A stretch of 64,000 bases of DNA from Prochlorococcus sp. AG-402-N10. GTDB lineage: Bacteria > Cyanobacteriota > Cyanobacteriia > PCC-6307 > Cyanobiaceae. Within the stretch, counting starts at the first letter, position 1. Every line of letters starts with the position of its first letter. A model generated the notes under the pieces. The model was not told where the DNA came from. It did no database searches and worked only from the letters and a program-made list of their open reading frames with translations. Position numbers and translations under genes: made by a program. This document shows, in pieces, positions 10,685-20,392 of this stretch. The DNA is taken from NCBI GenBank assembly GCA_003216465.1, contig QCIU01000002.1, positions 124,001-188,000 of the forward strand, written 5' to 3'.

Positions 10685-11722
10685 TTATTCTATTTGTGAA
10701 AGCATTTTTGCTCTGCAGGCTGCGCTAAATAGTCCAAACTCTTCATCTAAAATTACTTTCACAGGTATATTTTTAAGAATATCTTTTAATCTTCCTTTAT
10801 CTGTAAATTGTTTCATAAATAAACCTGATTTAAAGTTTACGAAATGTTTTGGAGCGGTCCCTCCAGAAATCCATAAGCCTCCAAAACATAATTCTTGAAG
10901 AGCAACGTCTCCTAATAAAGAAGCATAAGCATCTAACCACATCCTCTCCACTTGAATCATTATCTTATCCCCTTGATTAGAAAGATTACAAATTTCTTGA
11001 GGAAGTTCTTTTCTCAAATTATCAGAAGTTTTTAATTCTTTTAAGTATTTTTGTAAAGGATGATTTTTGGCATCAGGCTTACTAAGTCTCCATTCGGCTA
11101 TTCTTGATAACCCAGTCCCACTGATAATTCTTTCACAAGATATCCTTTCAACTTTTAAGGAATATTTGAGCCAATTCTTTAATTCCCATTCTAAATCTGA
11201 CTTTGGCGAGTATTCAACATGACCACCTTCGCTGGCTAAGACTTTTACTTTACTTCCAGATATTATGCCTCTTGCAATGCCTAGGCCAGTGCCTGCTCCG
11301 ACAATTGCATGCAAATCTTTGTTTCCGCCTGCTGATGGAGCTCCATTTTGAATAGTTGAATATTGACTTTTTTTTAAAAAAGGTATTCCATAAATTTGTA
11401 CCGCAAAATCATTTACTAGTTCGCAATTTTTAAATTTAAATTTCTTTTTTAATTCATCACAAGAAATATTCCATGACAAATTAATAATTTCGGCATTGTT
11501 ATTAGATATGGGTCCTGCTACGGCGAAACAAGCAGAAAAAGGATGATTAATATTTTTGCATTCATTTTTTAAGAAATCCTCTAATATTAATTCAAATGAA
11601 TCCCAATCAGATGATACATATTTTTTTTTAAAAATTAAATTAGGGGAATAGGCATTAACATCTTTTTTGAAAATCCCTAATAGAACTTTTGTACCTCCAA
11701 GATCACAAGCAAGAAAATTCAT
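10685..11722 (-). CDS. glk: glucokinase
   Basis: This 345-residue protein starts with LACDLGGTKVLLGIF, the phosphate-1 motif of the ROK/glucokinase fold, and contains VAGPISNN, LVNDFAVQ and AIVGAGTGLGIARG. These are typical of the Glk (COG0837) type that phosphorylates glucose with ATP. A downstream EGGHVEYSP segment carries the glucose-contacting residues. It lies 7 bp before thrB and 10 bp after thrS. In a picocyanobacterium it presumably handles glucose from glycogen or sucrose turnover, or imported glucose. Confidence 0.92.
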   Translation of the reverse strand: MNFLACDLGGTKVLLGIFKKDVNAYSPNLIFKKKYVSSDWDSFELILEDFLKNECKNINHPFSACFAVAGPISNNNAEIINLSWNISCDELKKKFKFKNCELVNDFAVQIYGIPFLKKSQYSTIQNGAPSAGGNKDLHAIVGAGTGLGIARGIISGSKVKVLASEGGHVEYSPKSDLEWELKNWLKYSLKVERISCERIISGTGLSRIAEWRLSKPDAKNHPLQKYLKELKTSDNLRKELPQEICNLSNQGDKIMIQVERMWLDAYASLLGDVALQELCFGGLWISGGTAPKHFVNFKSGLFMKQFTDKGRLKDILKNIPVKVILDEEFGLFSAACRAKMLSQIE

Positions 11723-11732
11723 CTATTCAAAA

Positions 11733-13649
11733 TTATTCTGTTCTTCCTTTTTTTTCTATTAAATTATCCATTAATTTATATAGATCATCTAACTTAAAAA
11801 TTCCTAAATTTTCCCCATCCAAGGCTCTCAAAGCGACCGAATCAACTTGCTCTTCTTTGTCTCCTATAACTGCAATTAAGGGAATTCTTCCGATAGTTGC
11901 TTCTCTTATCTTATAGCCTATTTTTTCATTTCTAATATCAACTTTCGAACGATACCCCTTAGTATTTATTAATTGATTAAATTTCAAACATTTCTCAATA
12001 TTTCTATCGGTAATGCTCAACAAAATTATTTGATAAGGTGCAAGCCAGATTGGGAATTTAGCTTCATATTGTTCAATTAAAATCCCTATAAATCTCTCAA
12101 AAGATCCCAAAATTGCCCTGTGAAGCATTACTGGATTTCTTTTTTCGTTATTTAAATCTACATAAGTTGCGTCCAATCTTATAGGCATTGAGAAATCAAC
12201 TTGAATTGTTCCACATTGCCAAACTCTATCTAGACAATCTTTTAAAGAGAATTCTATTTTTGGACCATAAAAAGCTCCTTCTCCAGGCTGTAATTCCCAA
12301 TTAAGACTTTTATTATCCAGAGCTTTCATAAGTGCCTCTTCTGATTTATCCCAAATATTTTCACTACCCACCCTTTGCTCAGGACGGGTTGATAATTTGA
12401 TAATAATTTCATCAAAACCAAAAGTTTTATAAACCTCGAAAACAAGATCAATGAAAGTAGACACTTCAGCTTGTATTTGTTCTTCTGTACAGAAAATGTG
12501 TGCGTCGTCCTGGGTGAAATTTCTAACTCTCATTAAACCGTGCAATGCTCCGGAGGGTTCATTTCTATGACAAGAACCAAATTCAGCAAGGCGAATAGGT
12601 AAATCTTTATAACTTTTTAAACCTTGATTAAATACTTGAATATGGCAAGGACAATTCATTGGTTTTATTGCATAAGTTCTATTTTCTGATGCCGTAGTGA
12701 ACATATCTTCTCTGAATTTATCCCAATGACCTGATTTTTCCCAAAGAGATTTATCCACAGCTTGAGGGGTTTTAATTTCTAGATAATCATTTTTATTAAG
12801 TATTTCTCTTACATATTTTTCAAGAACTTGGTAAATGGTCCATCCATTTGGATGCCAAAAAATCATACCTGGAGATTCTTCTTGTATGTGAAAGAGTGAA
12901 TGCTTTTTTCCAAGTTTTCTATGATCTCTTTTTTCCGCCTCTTCGATTCTTGTTAGGTAATCATTGAGTTCTTTCTCTTTAGCCCAAGCAGTTCCATAAA
13001 TTCTCTGTAATGATTCATTTTCGCTATTACCTCTCCAATATGAACCAGATAACTTTAATAATTTAAAATGTCTAAGGTGTCTTGTATTTGGAACATGAGG
13101 ACCTCTGCACATATCAATATATTCTTCGTGTTTATATAAATTGATGAGACCTTCATCAGGAATTTCTTCAATTATTCTTAATTTAAAAGTTTCATCTCTT
13201 TCTTGAAAAGTTTTAATTGCTTCTTTTTTGGTAACTTGTAAAATCTCAACATCATAATTTTTTTTAATTAAGTTATTAATTCTGTTTTCTATTTTTATTA
13301 AATCCTCAGGCGTAAATCTATATTCCGAAAAAATATCATAATAAAAGCCATTATCAATTACTGGACCAATTGCCATTTTTATATTTGGATAAAGTTGTTT
13401 AACGGCATGACCAATCAAATGAGCAAAGGAATGTCTAATTATCTCAATACCTTCTTTATCACGGGATGTAATTATTACCACTTCAGAATCATTATCTATG
13501 GGAAGTGTTGCATCAAAAAGAACATCATTTACTTTCCCTGCAATTGTTGCTTTGGCTAAGCCAGTGCCTATACTCTGAGCTATTTCTTTAATCGTTACAG
13601 GCTTTTCAAATACTTTTTTAGATCCATCTGGTAATGTTATCTCTGGCAT
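11733..13649 (-). CDS. thrS: threonyl-tRNA synthetase
   Basis: The 638-residue class II synthetase shows the full ThrRS order. An N-terminal TGS domain covers residues 1-60. The editing domain carries [16 protein letters not shown] near residue 92. The catalytic core has the zinc-site Cys in MNCPCH near 333, motif 2 [14 protein letters not shown], and YGPKIEF. A C-terminal anticodon-binding domain follows. It sits 3 bp from trpS on the same strand, so two aminoacyl-tRNA synthetases are adjacent and probably cotranscribed. Confidence 0.97.
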   Translation of the reverse strand: MPEITLPDGSKKVFEKPVTIKEIAQSIGTGLAKATIAGKVNDVLFDATLPIDNDSEVVIITSRDKEGIEIIRHSFAHLIGHAVKQLYPNIKMAIGPVIDNGFYYDIFSEYRFTPEDLIKIENRINNLIKKNYDVEILQVTKKEAIKTFQERDETFKLRIIEEIPDEGLINLYKHEEYIDMCRGPHVPNTRHLRHFKLLKLSGSYWRGNSENESLQRIYGTAWAKEKELNDYLTRIEEAEKRDHRKLGKKHSLFHIQEESPGMIFWHPNGWTIYQVLEKYVREILNKNDYLEIKTPQAVDKSLWEKSGHWDKFREDMFTTASENRTYAIKPMNCPCHIQVFNQGLKSYKDLPIRLAEFGSCHRNEPSGALHGLMRVRNFTQDDAHIFCTEEQIQAEVSTFIDLVFEVYKTFGFDEIIIKLSTRPEQRVGSENIWDKSEEALMKALDNKSLNWELQPGEGAFYGPKIEFSLKDCLDRVWQCGTIQVDFSMPIRLDATYVDLNNEKRNPVMLHRAILGSFERFIGILIEQYEAKFPIWLAPYQIILLSITDRNIEKCLKFNQLINTKGYRSKVDIRNEKIGYKIREATIGRIPLIAVIGDKEEQVDSVALRALDGENLGIFKLDDLYKLMDNLIEKKGRTE

Positions 13650-13652
13650 GAT

Positions 13653-14669
13653 TTATTTCTCCATTTCAAAGAATCCTAATTCAGATTTAACTCTACTAAG
13701 GGTTTTATTTGCCACTGCCTCGGCTTTCTCTTTACCTTCGATAAGTATCTTATTTAATTCATATGGATCGTTAATCAGAACCTTATATCTTTCTTGAATA
13801 GGTTTAAGTGATTCTATGAGTTGTTCTGTAAATATTTTTTTAAATGTCCCCCATCCTGTTTGATATAAATCCTTCTCTAATTCAGAAACTTCTTTACCAG
13901 TTAATAATGAATAAATCATTAATAGATTTCTGGATTCAGGCCTCTCTGGATTATTAAATTCCATTCCCATGTAACTATCACTTTTAGCTCTTTTTATTTT
14001 TTTTGTAATTATTTCAGGAGTATCTAACAAATTAATTCTACTACCCTCATTAATGTCACTTTTGCTCATCTTTTTTGATCCATCATTTAAGCTCATTATC
14101 TTTGAACCTTTTTTCATTATTATTGGTTGAGGAATTTTTAATATGTTTTCTCCCTTACTAAATTTGGCATTAATTCTTTGTTGTGCAATATCTCTGGCAA
14201 GTTCTAAGTGTTGTTTTTGATCTTCCCCTACTGGAACATAATCAGCATCGTATAACAAAATATCCGCAGCCATTAAAATTGGATAATCAAATAATCCAAT
14301 AGAAACATTATTTCCTTGCTGAACAGATTTTTCCTTGAATTGGATCATTCTTTCCATCCAATTTATAGGAGTTATGCAATTTAATATCCAACAAAGTTCT
14401 GAATGTGCAGATATCTGGCTTTGAACAAAAATAGAACAAATTTTAGGATCTATACCACAAGCGACATATAAAGCTGCAGTGGAAAGTGTATTTTTAGAAA
14501 GTTGTTTGGGGTCATATTCTGTAGTAATTGCATGTAAATCAACTACACAAAGGAATGTTTCATGCTTCTCTTGGAGTGCAACCCAATTGTTTATTGCTCC
14601 AAGCCAGTTACCAATATGTAAATCTCCTGTAGGTTGAACTCCAGAAAGGATCCTTTTTTTAATTTTCAT
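13653..14669 (-). CDS. trpS: tryptophanyl-tRNA synthetase
   Basis: This 338-residue class I synthetase contains the HIGH-like motif GDLHIGNWLGAI near residue 16 and the KMSKS loop KKMSKS near residue 203. The segment YPILMAADILLYDADYVPVGEDQKQH is diagnostic for TrpRS. The length is normal for the bacterial enzyme. The gene lies between thrS (3 bp) and a small low-complexity protein gene (3 bp), forming a compact minus-strand run. Confidence 0.97.
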   Translation of the reverse strand: MKIKKRILSGVQPTGDLHIGNWLGAINNWVALQEKHETFLCVVDLHAITTEYDPKQLSKNTLSTAALYVACGIDPKICSIFVQSQISAHSELCWILNCITPINWMERMIQFKEKSVQQGNNVSIGLFDYPILMAADILLYDADYVPVGEDQKQHLELARDIAQQRINAKFSKGENILKIPQPIIMKKGSKIMSLNDGSKKMSKSDINEGSRINLLDTPEIITKKIKRAKSDSYMGMEFNNPERPESRNLLMIYSLLTGKEVSELEKDLYQTGWGTFKKIFTEQLIESLKPIQERYKVLINDPYELNKILIEGKEKAEAVANKTLSRVKSELGFFEMEK

Positions 14670-14672
14670 CCC

Positions 14673-15134
14673 TTATTCTTCTTTTTTGATTTCTTCTTTG
14701 ATCTCTTCTTTGATCTCCTCTTTGATTTCTTCTTTGTTTTGTTGAATCTCTTCACTAGGAGTATTTTTAACTGGCCTTGCAAAAGGATCAGGTTTTAATT
14801 TTTTACTTTTGTTTTCAGAAACTTCTGCCTTCATCGGTGAAGATGTGTTCTTGTTATTTTTTGCAAATTTTGTTATCGATTCCATCAGATCTTTATCTTC
14901 AATCATTTCGCTAAGTGTTCTAACTGAGAATCCTAAAACTGCGACTGTAGATTTAAGTTGAAAAGCCTCCTGAATTGATCTAACAGCTTTCATTTCATTA
15001 TCACTTAATCTTATTCGAAATCCTCCCCCATCTCTATTTCCTCCGGATCTGTTCCTGAAGTTAGATCTATCATTATTACTACGGCTTCTATAGTTATCTT
15101 GACCATAATTATTGTCGTAATTGGAATTTGACAT
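14673..15134 (-). CDS. conserved low-complexity protein, charged ends
   Basis: I do not recognise a named family. The 153-residue product has three parts. An N-terminal Asn/Arg/Gly/Ser-rich tail of about 40 residues resembles RGG-type disordered nucleic-acid-binding tails. A central core (residues ~42-90, FRIRLSDNEMKAVRSIQEAF and onward) looks helical and globular. The acidic C-terminal tail is built of KEEI repeats. The core plus a basic tail fits an RNA- or ribosome-associated protein, but this is inference. It is the first gene of the minus-strand run leading into trpS and thrS. Confidence 0.6.
   Translation of the reverse strand: MSNSNYDNNYGQDNYRSRSNNDRSNFRNRSGGNRDGGGFRIRLSDNEMKAVRSIQEAFQLKSTVAVLGFSVRTLSEMIEDKDLMESITKFAKNNKNTSSPMKAEVSENKSKKLKPDPFARPVKNTPSEEIQQNKEEIKEEIKEEIKEEIKKEE
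14685..14732. repeat. 4 x 12-bp in-frame tandem repeat
   Basis: Four adjacent 12-bp units with the consensus TTTGATYTCTTC on the plus strand occupy 14685-14732. Read on the minus strand they encode EEIK units at the C-terminus of the 14673-15134 protein. Units 1 and 4 are identical; units 2 and 3 differ at one or two positions. Copy changes would keep the frame. Confidence 0.85.
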
Positions 15135-15304
15135 CTTAAAGGTTCTTTTTTTTATCTAAACAGTCTATTAACTTACCACCTAGTTATGCAAGAAGTCTTA
15201 AATTGAACTACAAAATTCTTATCCATTATTGAAGAGTTATGTAATTATGCTTTTTTTCATTCACAACTTGCACTAAAGTAGAATACGAACGATATTAAAG
15301 TATT

Positions 15305-16630
15305 GTGTTTGATATTAGTAAAGACAACTTTTTAAAGAATTTAATAAAGTTTCCAAAAAAAAATATATTTATAATTTTACTTTTTTTAGGTTTTGGAGAA
15401 TGGTTTTTGAGTGATTTGATAAATTTTGCAGGTGGTTCAATAGGATTTTTTATTTTATGTTTTGGAGGATATTTTTATTTAAAGAGTGAAAAGCCAAAAT
15501 TTAATGAGCCAAAGGACTTAGATGGTTGGATAAAACTTTGTTATGAAGACTTAGATTTCTTCGAGGAAATTGAATTGCAAAATAATTTAGAAAAACAAAA
15601 TATTAAAAGGCAAAAAGCTCTTGAATTAATACTAAATAGAGAAAGAAAAGAGGAGATTTATTGTATTGGGCAGAAAAATCTTGATTCGAATGCAACATTA
15701 TTCAAAAATTTCTTTAAAGAAGATAAGTTTGAACTGAATTTTATTGAAAAACTTCCTAAATATAATACCTCTGAAATTGTTCCTGAAGAAATTTTAAATA
15801 GCGATGCTATTTTGTATTTTTTAAAATTACCTCTATCCGCTAATGATTTTTTGTGGTTAGAAAAACTTCCTAAAAGTATGCCCATTTGGTTAGTTGCTTC
15901 ATATACAAAAGGATTAGATTTTAATAATGAAATAGAGGAAGTAAAGGCTCAGATTTCAGGAGAATATGCAAACAAAATAATTAGATATGACAAAATTAAA
16001 AATAACTTGGCAAATATACCTTTTTCTTTGCGCAAGTTTTTTATAAGTTCAAATAATAATATTGAAAATACCAAAAAAAGACTTTTGAAGAGATTGCATA
16101 CGAATTGGCAATCTGAGATTGAAGGAATAAGAAGAATGCAATTGAAGGATTTACAAAGGAGAAATCAAATTATCGTTGCGACTTCTGTTTTCTTGTCTCC
16201 GATTCCATCAATAGATGTTTTATCAATGACGGTTTTAAATTCCTTAATGATTAAGGAAATTAAATCTATATGGGGATGCAATTGGTCTCCAGAAATATTG
16301 GATAAAGTATCCAAACAAATAATTAAGACTGCTATTGCACAGGGAGTAATTGAATGGAGTGGTCAGACTTTAATAGGCTTAACAAAATTACATGGCCCAA
16401 ATTGGTTAGTAACTGGGGCATTCCAGGCAATAAGTGCAGCATATTTAACAAGAGTAGTATCAAGTTCTTTGGCAGATTTCATGGCGATAACAAAAGGAGT
16501 CTCAGAACCTGATTTGGAATTTATAAAAGAAAACTCCGAAAAGATCGTTGAAAGAGCATTTGAAAATGAAAAAATTAATTGGAAATCTTTGATACCAGAG
16601 TTAAAGAATCCATTGATTCGACTCACTTAA
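15305..16630 (+). CDS. DUF697 membrane protein with degenerate GTPase region
   Basis: The 441-residue protein begins with two hydrophobic segments (residues ~18-57). It then has a helical, charged stretch, a Rossmann-like middle (IYCIGQ near 118, DAILYFLKLPLSANDF near 160, PIWLVASYTKGLD near 196), and a C-terminal DUF697 domain (residues ~270-410) with SVFLSPIPSIDVLSMTVLNS. DUF697 proteins such as YcjF are usually linked to GTPases. Here the middle aligns in outline with a GTPase but has no GxxxxGK[ST] P-loop and no NKxD. The start is GTG. mntC follows at once, so the two are probably cotranscribed. Confidence 0.7.
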   Translation: MFDISKDNFLKNLIKFPKKNIFIILLFLGFGEWFLSDLINFAGGSIGFFILCFGGYFYLKSEKPKFNEPKDLDGWIKLCYEDLDFFEEIELQNNLEKQNIKRQKALELILNRERKEEIYCIGQKNLDSNATLFKNFFKEDKFELNFIEKLPKYNTSEIVPEEILNSDAILYFLKLPLSANDFLWLEKLPKSMPIWLVASYTKGLDFNNEIEEVKAQISGEYANKIIRYDKIKNNLANIPFSLRKFFISSNNNIENTKKRLLKRLHTNWQSEIEGIRRMQLKDLQRRNQIIVATSVFLSPIPSIDVLSMTVLNSLMIKEIKSIWGCNWSPEILDKVSKQIIKTAIAQGVIEWSGQTLIGLTKLHGPNWLVTGAFQAISAAYLTRVVSSSLADFMAITKGVSEPDLEFIKENSEKIVERAFENEKINWKSLIPELKNPLIRLT

Positions 16631-16665
16631 TAATTCTTAATTCTAGATTTGTTGTTAAGAAAATT

Positions 16666-17568
16666 ATGAAAAAAAAGTTTTTGCTATTTGTATTTTCTTT
16701 TTTAATATTTCTAAGTGCAAATTCTTGCAGAAGGACTTCATTTGAAAAAGAAACTAACAAAGAAGTAATTTTGGCAAGTTTTACGGTCCTTGCAGATATT
16801 ATTCAAAATCTTGTTAAAGATGATTTTCTTGTTAAATCAATAACAAAACCAGGAGTTGAAGTTCATGGTTACCAACCAACTCCAAGCGATTTAGTAGAGG
16901 CCTCAGGAGCATTTGTTTTTGTTGACAATGGATTTGGATTTGAATTATGGGCAGAAAAATTTGTTTCTAATTTAAAAGTTAGAAGAGTAACTGTTGCGGA
17001 AGATTTAAATCCAATTTTTATTACTGAAGATTTATATAAAAGCAAACCAAATCCACATGCTTGGATTTCTCCAAAAAGAGGGATGCTTTATGTGGATATT
17101 ATTGTGGAATCTTTATCAGAATTAAGACCATCTAAAAGGACATTTTTTGAAGAAAATGGGAAAATATATAAGGATAAACTTTCAAAAATAGATAAAGAAT
17201 TCTCACTTTTTATTAATAACTTGGATAAAGATAAAAGGTATCTAGTAAGTTGTGAAGGGGCTTTTTCTTATCTAACAAATGATTATGGATTAGAGGAAGT
17301 TTATTTATGGCCAGTTAATGCTGAGAGTCAAATTACTCCTAAAAGAATGGTAAGAACAATTTCATTAGTTAAAGATAAAAAAATCTCATCTGTGTTTTGC
17401 GAAAGTACCGTAAGTAACGAATCTCAAATGGTTGTTGTAAATGAAACAGGGGCAAAGTTTGGTGGTAATCTTTTTGTTGATTCATTGTCTAATGATGATG
17501 GGCCAGCAAGTTCTTACATAAGAATGCTTGAACATAATTTAAGTTTGATTAAAAAGGGGATTTATTAA
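16666..17568 (+). CDS. mntC: manganese ABC transporter substrate-binding protein
   Basis: This cluster A-I metal-binding protein is 300 residues from the ATG at 16666. I prefer that start to an in-frame ATG at 16579 inside the previous gene, because it puts a basic, hydrophobic export signal (MKKKFLLFVFSFLIF) at the N-terminus, ending near Cys21 as in a weak lipoprotein signal. Metal ligands are predicted at His67, His131, Glu197 and Asp272. Their spacing (64, 66, 75) nearly matches the His89/His154/Glu220/Asp295 set known for Synechocystis MntC. Glu at the third place, instead of His, points to Mn rather than Zn. The ATPase and permease genes follow. Confidence 0.88.
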   Translation: MKKKFLLFVFSFLIFLSANSCRRTSFEKETNKEVILASFTVLADIIQNLVKDDFLVKSITKPGVEVHGYQPTPSDLVEASGAFVFVDNGFGFELWAEKFVSNLKVRRVTVAEDLNPIFITEDLYKSKPNPHAWISPKRGMLYVDIIVESLSELRPSKRTFFEENGKIYKDKLSKIDKEFSLFINNLDKDKRYLVSCEGAFSYLTNDYGLEEVYLWPVNAESQITPKRMVRTISLVKDKKISSVFCESTVSNESQMVVVNETGAKFGGNLFVDSLSNDDGPASSYIRMLEHNLSLIKKGIY

Positions 17569-17571
17569 AGT

Positions 17572-18336
17572 ATGGAATCTACCAATTTCCAAAACTTTAG
17601 AATAGATGTAGAGAATATTTGCGTAGATTACAATGGCAAGGTCGCTTTGTATGATGCAAATTTAAGATTAAAACCTGGCCAGATTTGTGGATTAGTAGGA
17701 ATGAACGGAGCTGGGAAAACAACCTTTTTTAATGCTTTGACTGGCTTTGTAAATATTTCAAAGGGGAAAATTAGAATAAATGGAGAGTCTTTAAGATCTG
17801 CTCAAATATATCAGTCAATTGCCTATGTTCCACAAAATGAAGGTATTGACAGTCAATTCCCCGTAAATGTTTGGGATATTGTCATGATGGGAAGATATGG
17901 TTCAATGAATATTCTCAGGTGTCCTAGAGAGTCTGATGTTCAGGCAGTTAGAGATGCTATTGAAAGAGTCGATCTTACTGAACATATATCTACTCCTATT
18001 GGCAACTTATCTGGAGGCCAGAGAAAACGAACTTTTTTAGCTAGAGCAATTGCGCAAAGAGCTTCAATATTACTCCTCGATGAGCCTTTCGCAGGAGTTG
18101 ATATAAGAACTGAGAAACTCATATCAGAATTATTTATTCAATTCAAAAATGAAGGAAAAACCATCTTGTTGTCTACACATGATATGATTCATGTCCGCGA
18201 ATTTTGTGATTTAGTTCTTTTAATAAATAAGACTGTTGTTGCTTATGGAGAGACTTCTGAAGTGTTTACCCCTGAAAATATAACGACTACTTTTGGAGGG
18301 ATATCGCCTGATTTCTTATTTGGACCTGAATCATAG
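17572..18336 (+). CDS. mntA: manganese ABC transporter ATP-binding protein
   Basis: The 254-residue ABC ATPase has Walker A GMNGAGKTT near residue 43, the signature LSGGQRKR near 144, Walker B ILLLDEPFAG near 164, and the switch His in STHDM. The sequence best fits the metal-importer group. It starts 3 bp after mntC and precedes the permease gene, giving the order C-A-B that is also found in the Synechocystis mntCAB operon. It would power Mn(II) import for photosystem II water oxidation and antioxidant enzymes. Confidence 0.9.
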   Translation: MESTNFQNFRIDVENICVDYNGKVALYDANLRLKPGQICGLVGMNGAGKTTFFNALTGFVNISKGKIRINGESLRSAQIYQSIAYVPQNEGIDSQFPVNVWDIVMMGRYGSMNILRCPRESDVQAVRDAIERVDLTEHISTPIGNLSGGQRKRTFLARAIAQRASILLLDEPFAGVDIRTEKLISELFIQFKNEGKTILLSTHDMIHVREFCDLVLLINKTVVAYGETSEVFTPENITTTFGGISPDFLFGPES

Positions 18337-18346
18337 TTTTAATTAA

Positions 18347-19222
18347 ATGGAGCTCTGTTCTTTTTTGACTATAGATACATTCATAACAAATCCTTTGACT
18401 CATGATTTTATGAGAAAAGCACTTTTTATGAGCTCTCTAGTAGCAGCTGTTTGTGGTTTTTTATCTAGTTATCTAACTCTTAAAGGTTGGGCTTTAATGG
18501 GAGATGCAGTATCACATTCAGTTATGCCAGGGGTTGTAGTCGCTTATGCTCTCGGACTCCCCTTTTCATTGGGTGCATTTATATTCGGAGTTGGTTCTGT
18601 AGCATTAATTGGTTTTATTAAGCAGAAATCAAGAGTTAAGGAAGATACAATTATTGGGTTAGTATTTACAGGGTTTTTTGCTCTTGGAATCGTATTGGTT
18701 TCTAAGATTAAAAGTAATATTGATCTTCACTCTATCCTTTTTGGAAGCCCATTAGGTATATCGCTTTCAGATGTAAAGCAAACAGTATTTATTTCTTTAT
18801 TGGTGTTAGTACTCTTGTCAGTTTTTAGAAAAGATTTAATGCTTTATTGTTTTGATCCTAGGCATGCAAAAACAATCGGGATTAATGTTTTTTTTCTTCA
18901 TTATTTACTTCTTACATGTTTATCTTTAGCAGCAGTTGTGGGTTTACAGTCTGTTGGCATAATATTGGTAGTTGCAATGTTGATTACACCTGGAGCTACA
19001 GCATACTTGCTTACAGATCAATTTGATAATATGACGATAATTTCTGTATTAAGTGCAATTATCTCCAGTGTAATAGGGATTTACGTTAGTTTTTGGTTTG
19101 ATCTTGAAACAGGTGGATCCATTGTTTTGGCACAAACTTTTATATTTTTATTTGCTTTTTTATTCGCTCCAAGATATGGGTTATTCAAGTTTAAAAAATT
19201 AATTTCTGGGTATAAAAAATAA
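18347..19222 (+). CDS. mntB: manganese ABC transporter permease
   Basis: This 291-residue permease of the ABC-3 family has about eight to nine hydrophobic segments. Family motifs are GWALMGDAVSHSVMPGVVVAY near residue 45, GLVFTGFFALGIVL, and VVGLQSVGIILVVAMLITPGATAYLLT near 205. Its stop TAA shares its last base with the ATG of the next gene (TAATG at 19220-19224), which implies translational coupling. Together with mntC and mntA it completes the importer. Confidence 0.92.
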   Translation: MELCSFLTIDTFITNPLTHDFMRKALFMSSLVAAVCGFLSSYLTLKGWALMGDAVSHSVMPGVVVAYALGLPFSLGAFIFGVGSVALIGFIKQKSRVKEDTIIGLVFTGFFALGIVLVSKIKSNIDLHSILFGSPLGISLSDVKQTVFISLLVLVLLSVFRKDLMLYCFDPRHAKTIGINVFFLHYLLLTCLSLAAVVGLQSVGIILVVAMLITPGATAYLLTDQFDNMTIISVLSAIISSVIGIYVSFWFDLETGGSIVLAQTFIFLFAFLFAPRYGLFKFKKLISGYKK

Positions 19223-20388
19223 TGGTCGAGGGAAATAAAAATAAAAAGTGGAATTGGTGGCCATTATTTCCTTTATATCCTTATGGAAACAAGAAAACAA
19301 TTTTGAGAGAGTTAATTCCCTCTCAAATATGGTCTTTAGAACAAATACAGGGTCTTTATTACGTTGCGGTTCCAATAAGAATGACGGTAGTAAAGGTAGA
19401 GAGTGGATTAATGCTCATCAACCCCTTGCCTCCAACAAAAGAGTTAGTAAATGAGTTAGAAAAATTAATTAATATTCATGGCAAAGTAAAAACTATTGTT
19501 CTTCCTAGTGCTTCAGGACTTGAACACAAAATAGGACTCCCAGCCCTCTCAAGAGTTTTTAAAGATGCAGATATTTGGCTGTGCCCAGGACAGTGGAGTT
19601 TCCCTATAAATCTGCCTTTAGATTTTTTAGGAATTCCATCAAAAAGAACAAGAATACTTTTCGAAGATGGAACTCCACATGGAGATGCCTTTAAATGGTT
19701 TTCATTGGGCCCTCTGAATCTAGGTCTTGGAAGATATCAGGAGGTAAGCTGTTTTCATTATTCAACTAGAACTCTTCACGTTACGGATGCAATAGTTGGG
19801 ATAGATTCAACTCCACCTGAGATATTTAATTTTGATCCAACTCCACTTCTTTTTCATTCTAGAGAGAGGGGAGATGAACCTCTGATTGATACTATGGAAC
19901 AAAGGGAAAAAGGTTGGGCAAGGCTTATATTATTTTCATCTTTCCTAAAACCAGGAAAATTAAATATTCCGCCTCTAAAAAAGATATTAAAGTATTCATT
20001 CAAAAAAGATCTTTGCGATTGGCGATCACATTTTGGTATTTATCCCTTTATGTGGGAAGAAGATTGGGAATCATCTTTAGTTGAAATAATGGGTAAAGAT
20101 AGTCCAAAAATTCAGATTGCCCCCGTTTTGAAAAAATTAATTTTTCCGCGTTCAAAAGAAGTATTAATTAAATGGTTAGAAAATATAAATGATTTTAAAG
20201 ATATGGAATATTTAATACCAGCTCATTTTACGGCACCTATTAAGTTTACAAAAGAAGATTGTCAGAATTTAATAGAAGAAATTAATTCAGAAAAATGGAA
20301 TATATTACAAGAAGATAGTAAATTTCTTATAAATTTATATAAAAAATTATTTGAATTGGGGATAATACCTAAAGAAGTAAATATTTAG
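19222..20388 (+). CDS. DUF4336 protein, metallo-beta-lactamase-like fold
   Basis: The 388-residue product resembles the DUF4336 family common in cyanobacteria and plants. Its N-terminal part (MTVVKVESGLMLINPL and PSASGLEHKIGLP, with a conserved His) follows the beta-lactamase fold. The classical HxHxDH zinc motif is not present, so activity is doubtful. No signal peptide is seen. It overlaps the manganese permease gene by one base, so it is made in step with the transporter. That raises the possibility of a link with metal homeostasis, which is only inference. It converges on the DUF760 gene with a 4-bp gap. Confidence 0.7.
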   Translation: MVEGNKNKKWNWWPLFPLYPYGNKKTILRELIPSQIWSLEQIQGLYYVAVPIRMTVVKVESGLMLINPLPPTKELVNELEKLINIHGKVKTIVLPSASGLEHKIGLPALSRVFKDADIWLCPGQWSFPINLPLDFLGIPSKRTRILFEDGTPHGDAFKWFSLGPLNLGLGRYQEVSCFHYSTRTLHVTDAIVGIDSTPPEIFNFDPTPLLFHSRERGDEPLIDTMEQREKGWARLILFSSFLKPGKLNIPPLKKILKYSFKKDLCDWRSHFGIYPFMWEEDWESSLVEIMGKDSPKIQIAPVLKKLIFPRSKEVLIKWLENINDFKDMEYLIPAHFTAPIKFTKEDCQNLIEEINSEKWNILQEDSKFLINLYKKLFELGIIPKEVNI

Positions 20389-20392
20389 ATAT

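Noticed and set aside
14685-14732. CRISPR-like tandem repeats
   Set aside because: Units are 12 bp with no spacers and lie in frame within a gene, coding for KEEI repeats.
15135-15304. Possible tRNA or small RNA in the 170-bp divergent gap
   Set aside because: No cloverleaf or strong hairpin; it looks like an ordinary divergent promoter region.
16579-16665. Earlier in-frame ATG for mntC inside the DUF697 gene
   Set aside because: It would place 29 non-signal residues before the export signal and overlap the upstream gene by 52 bp.
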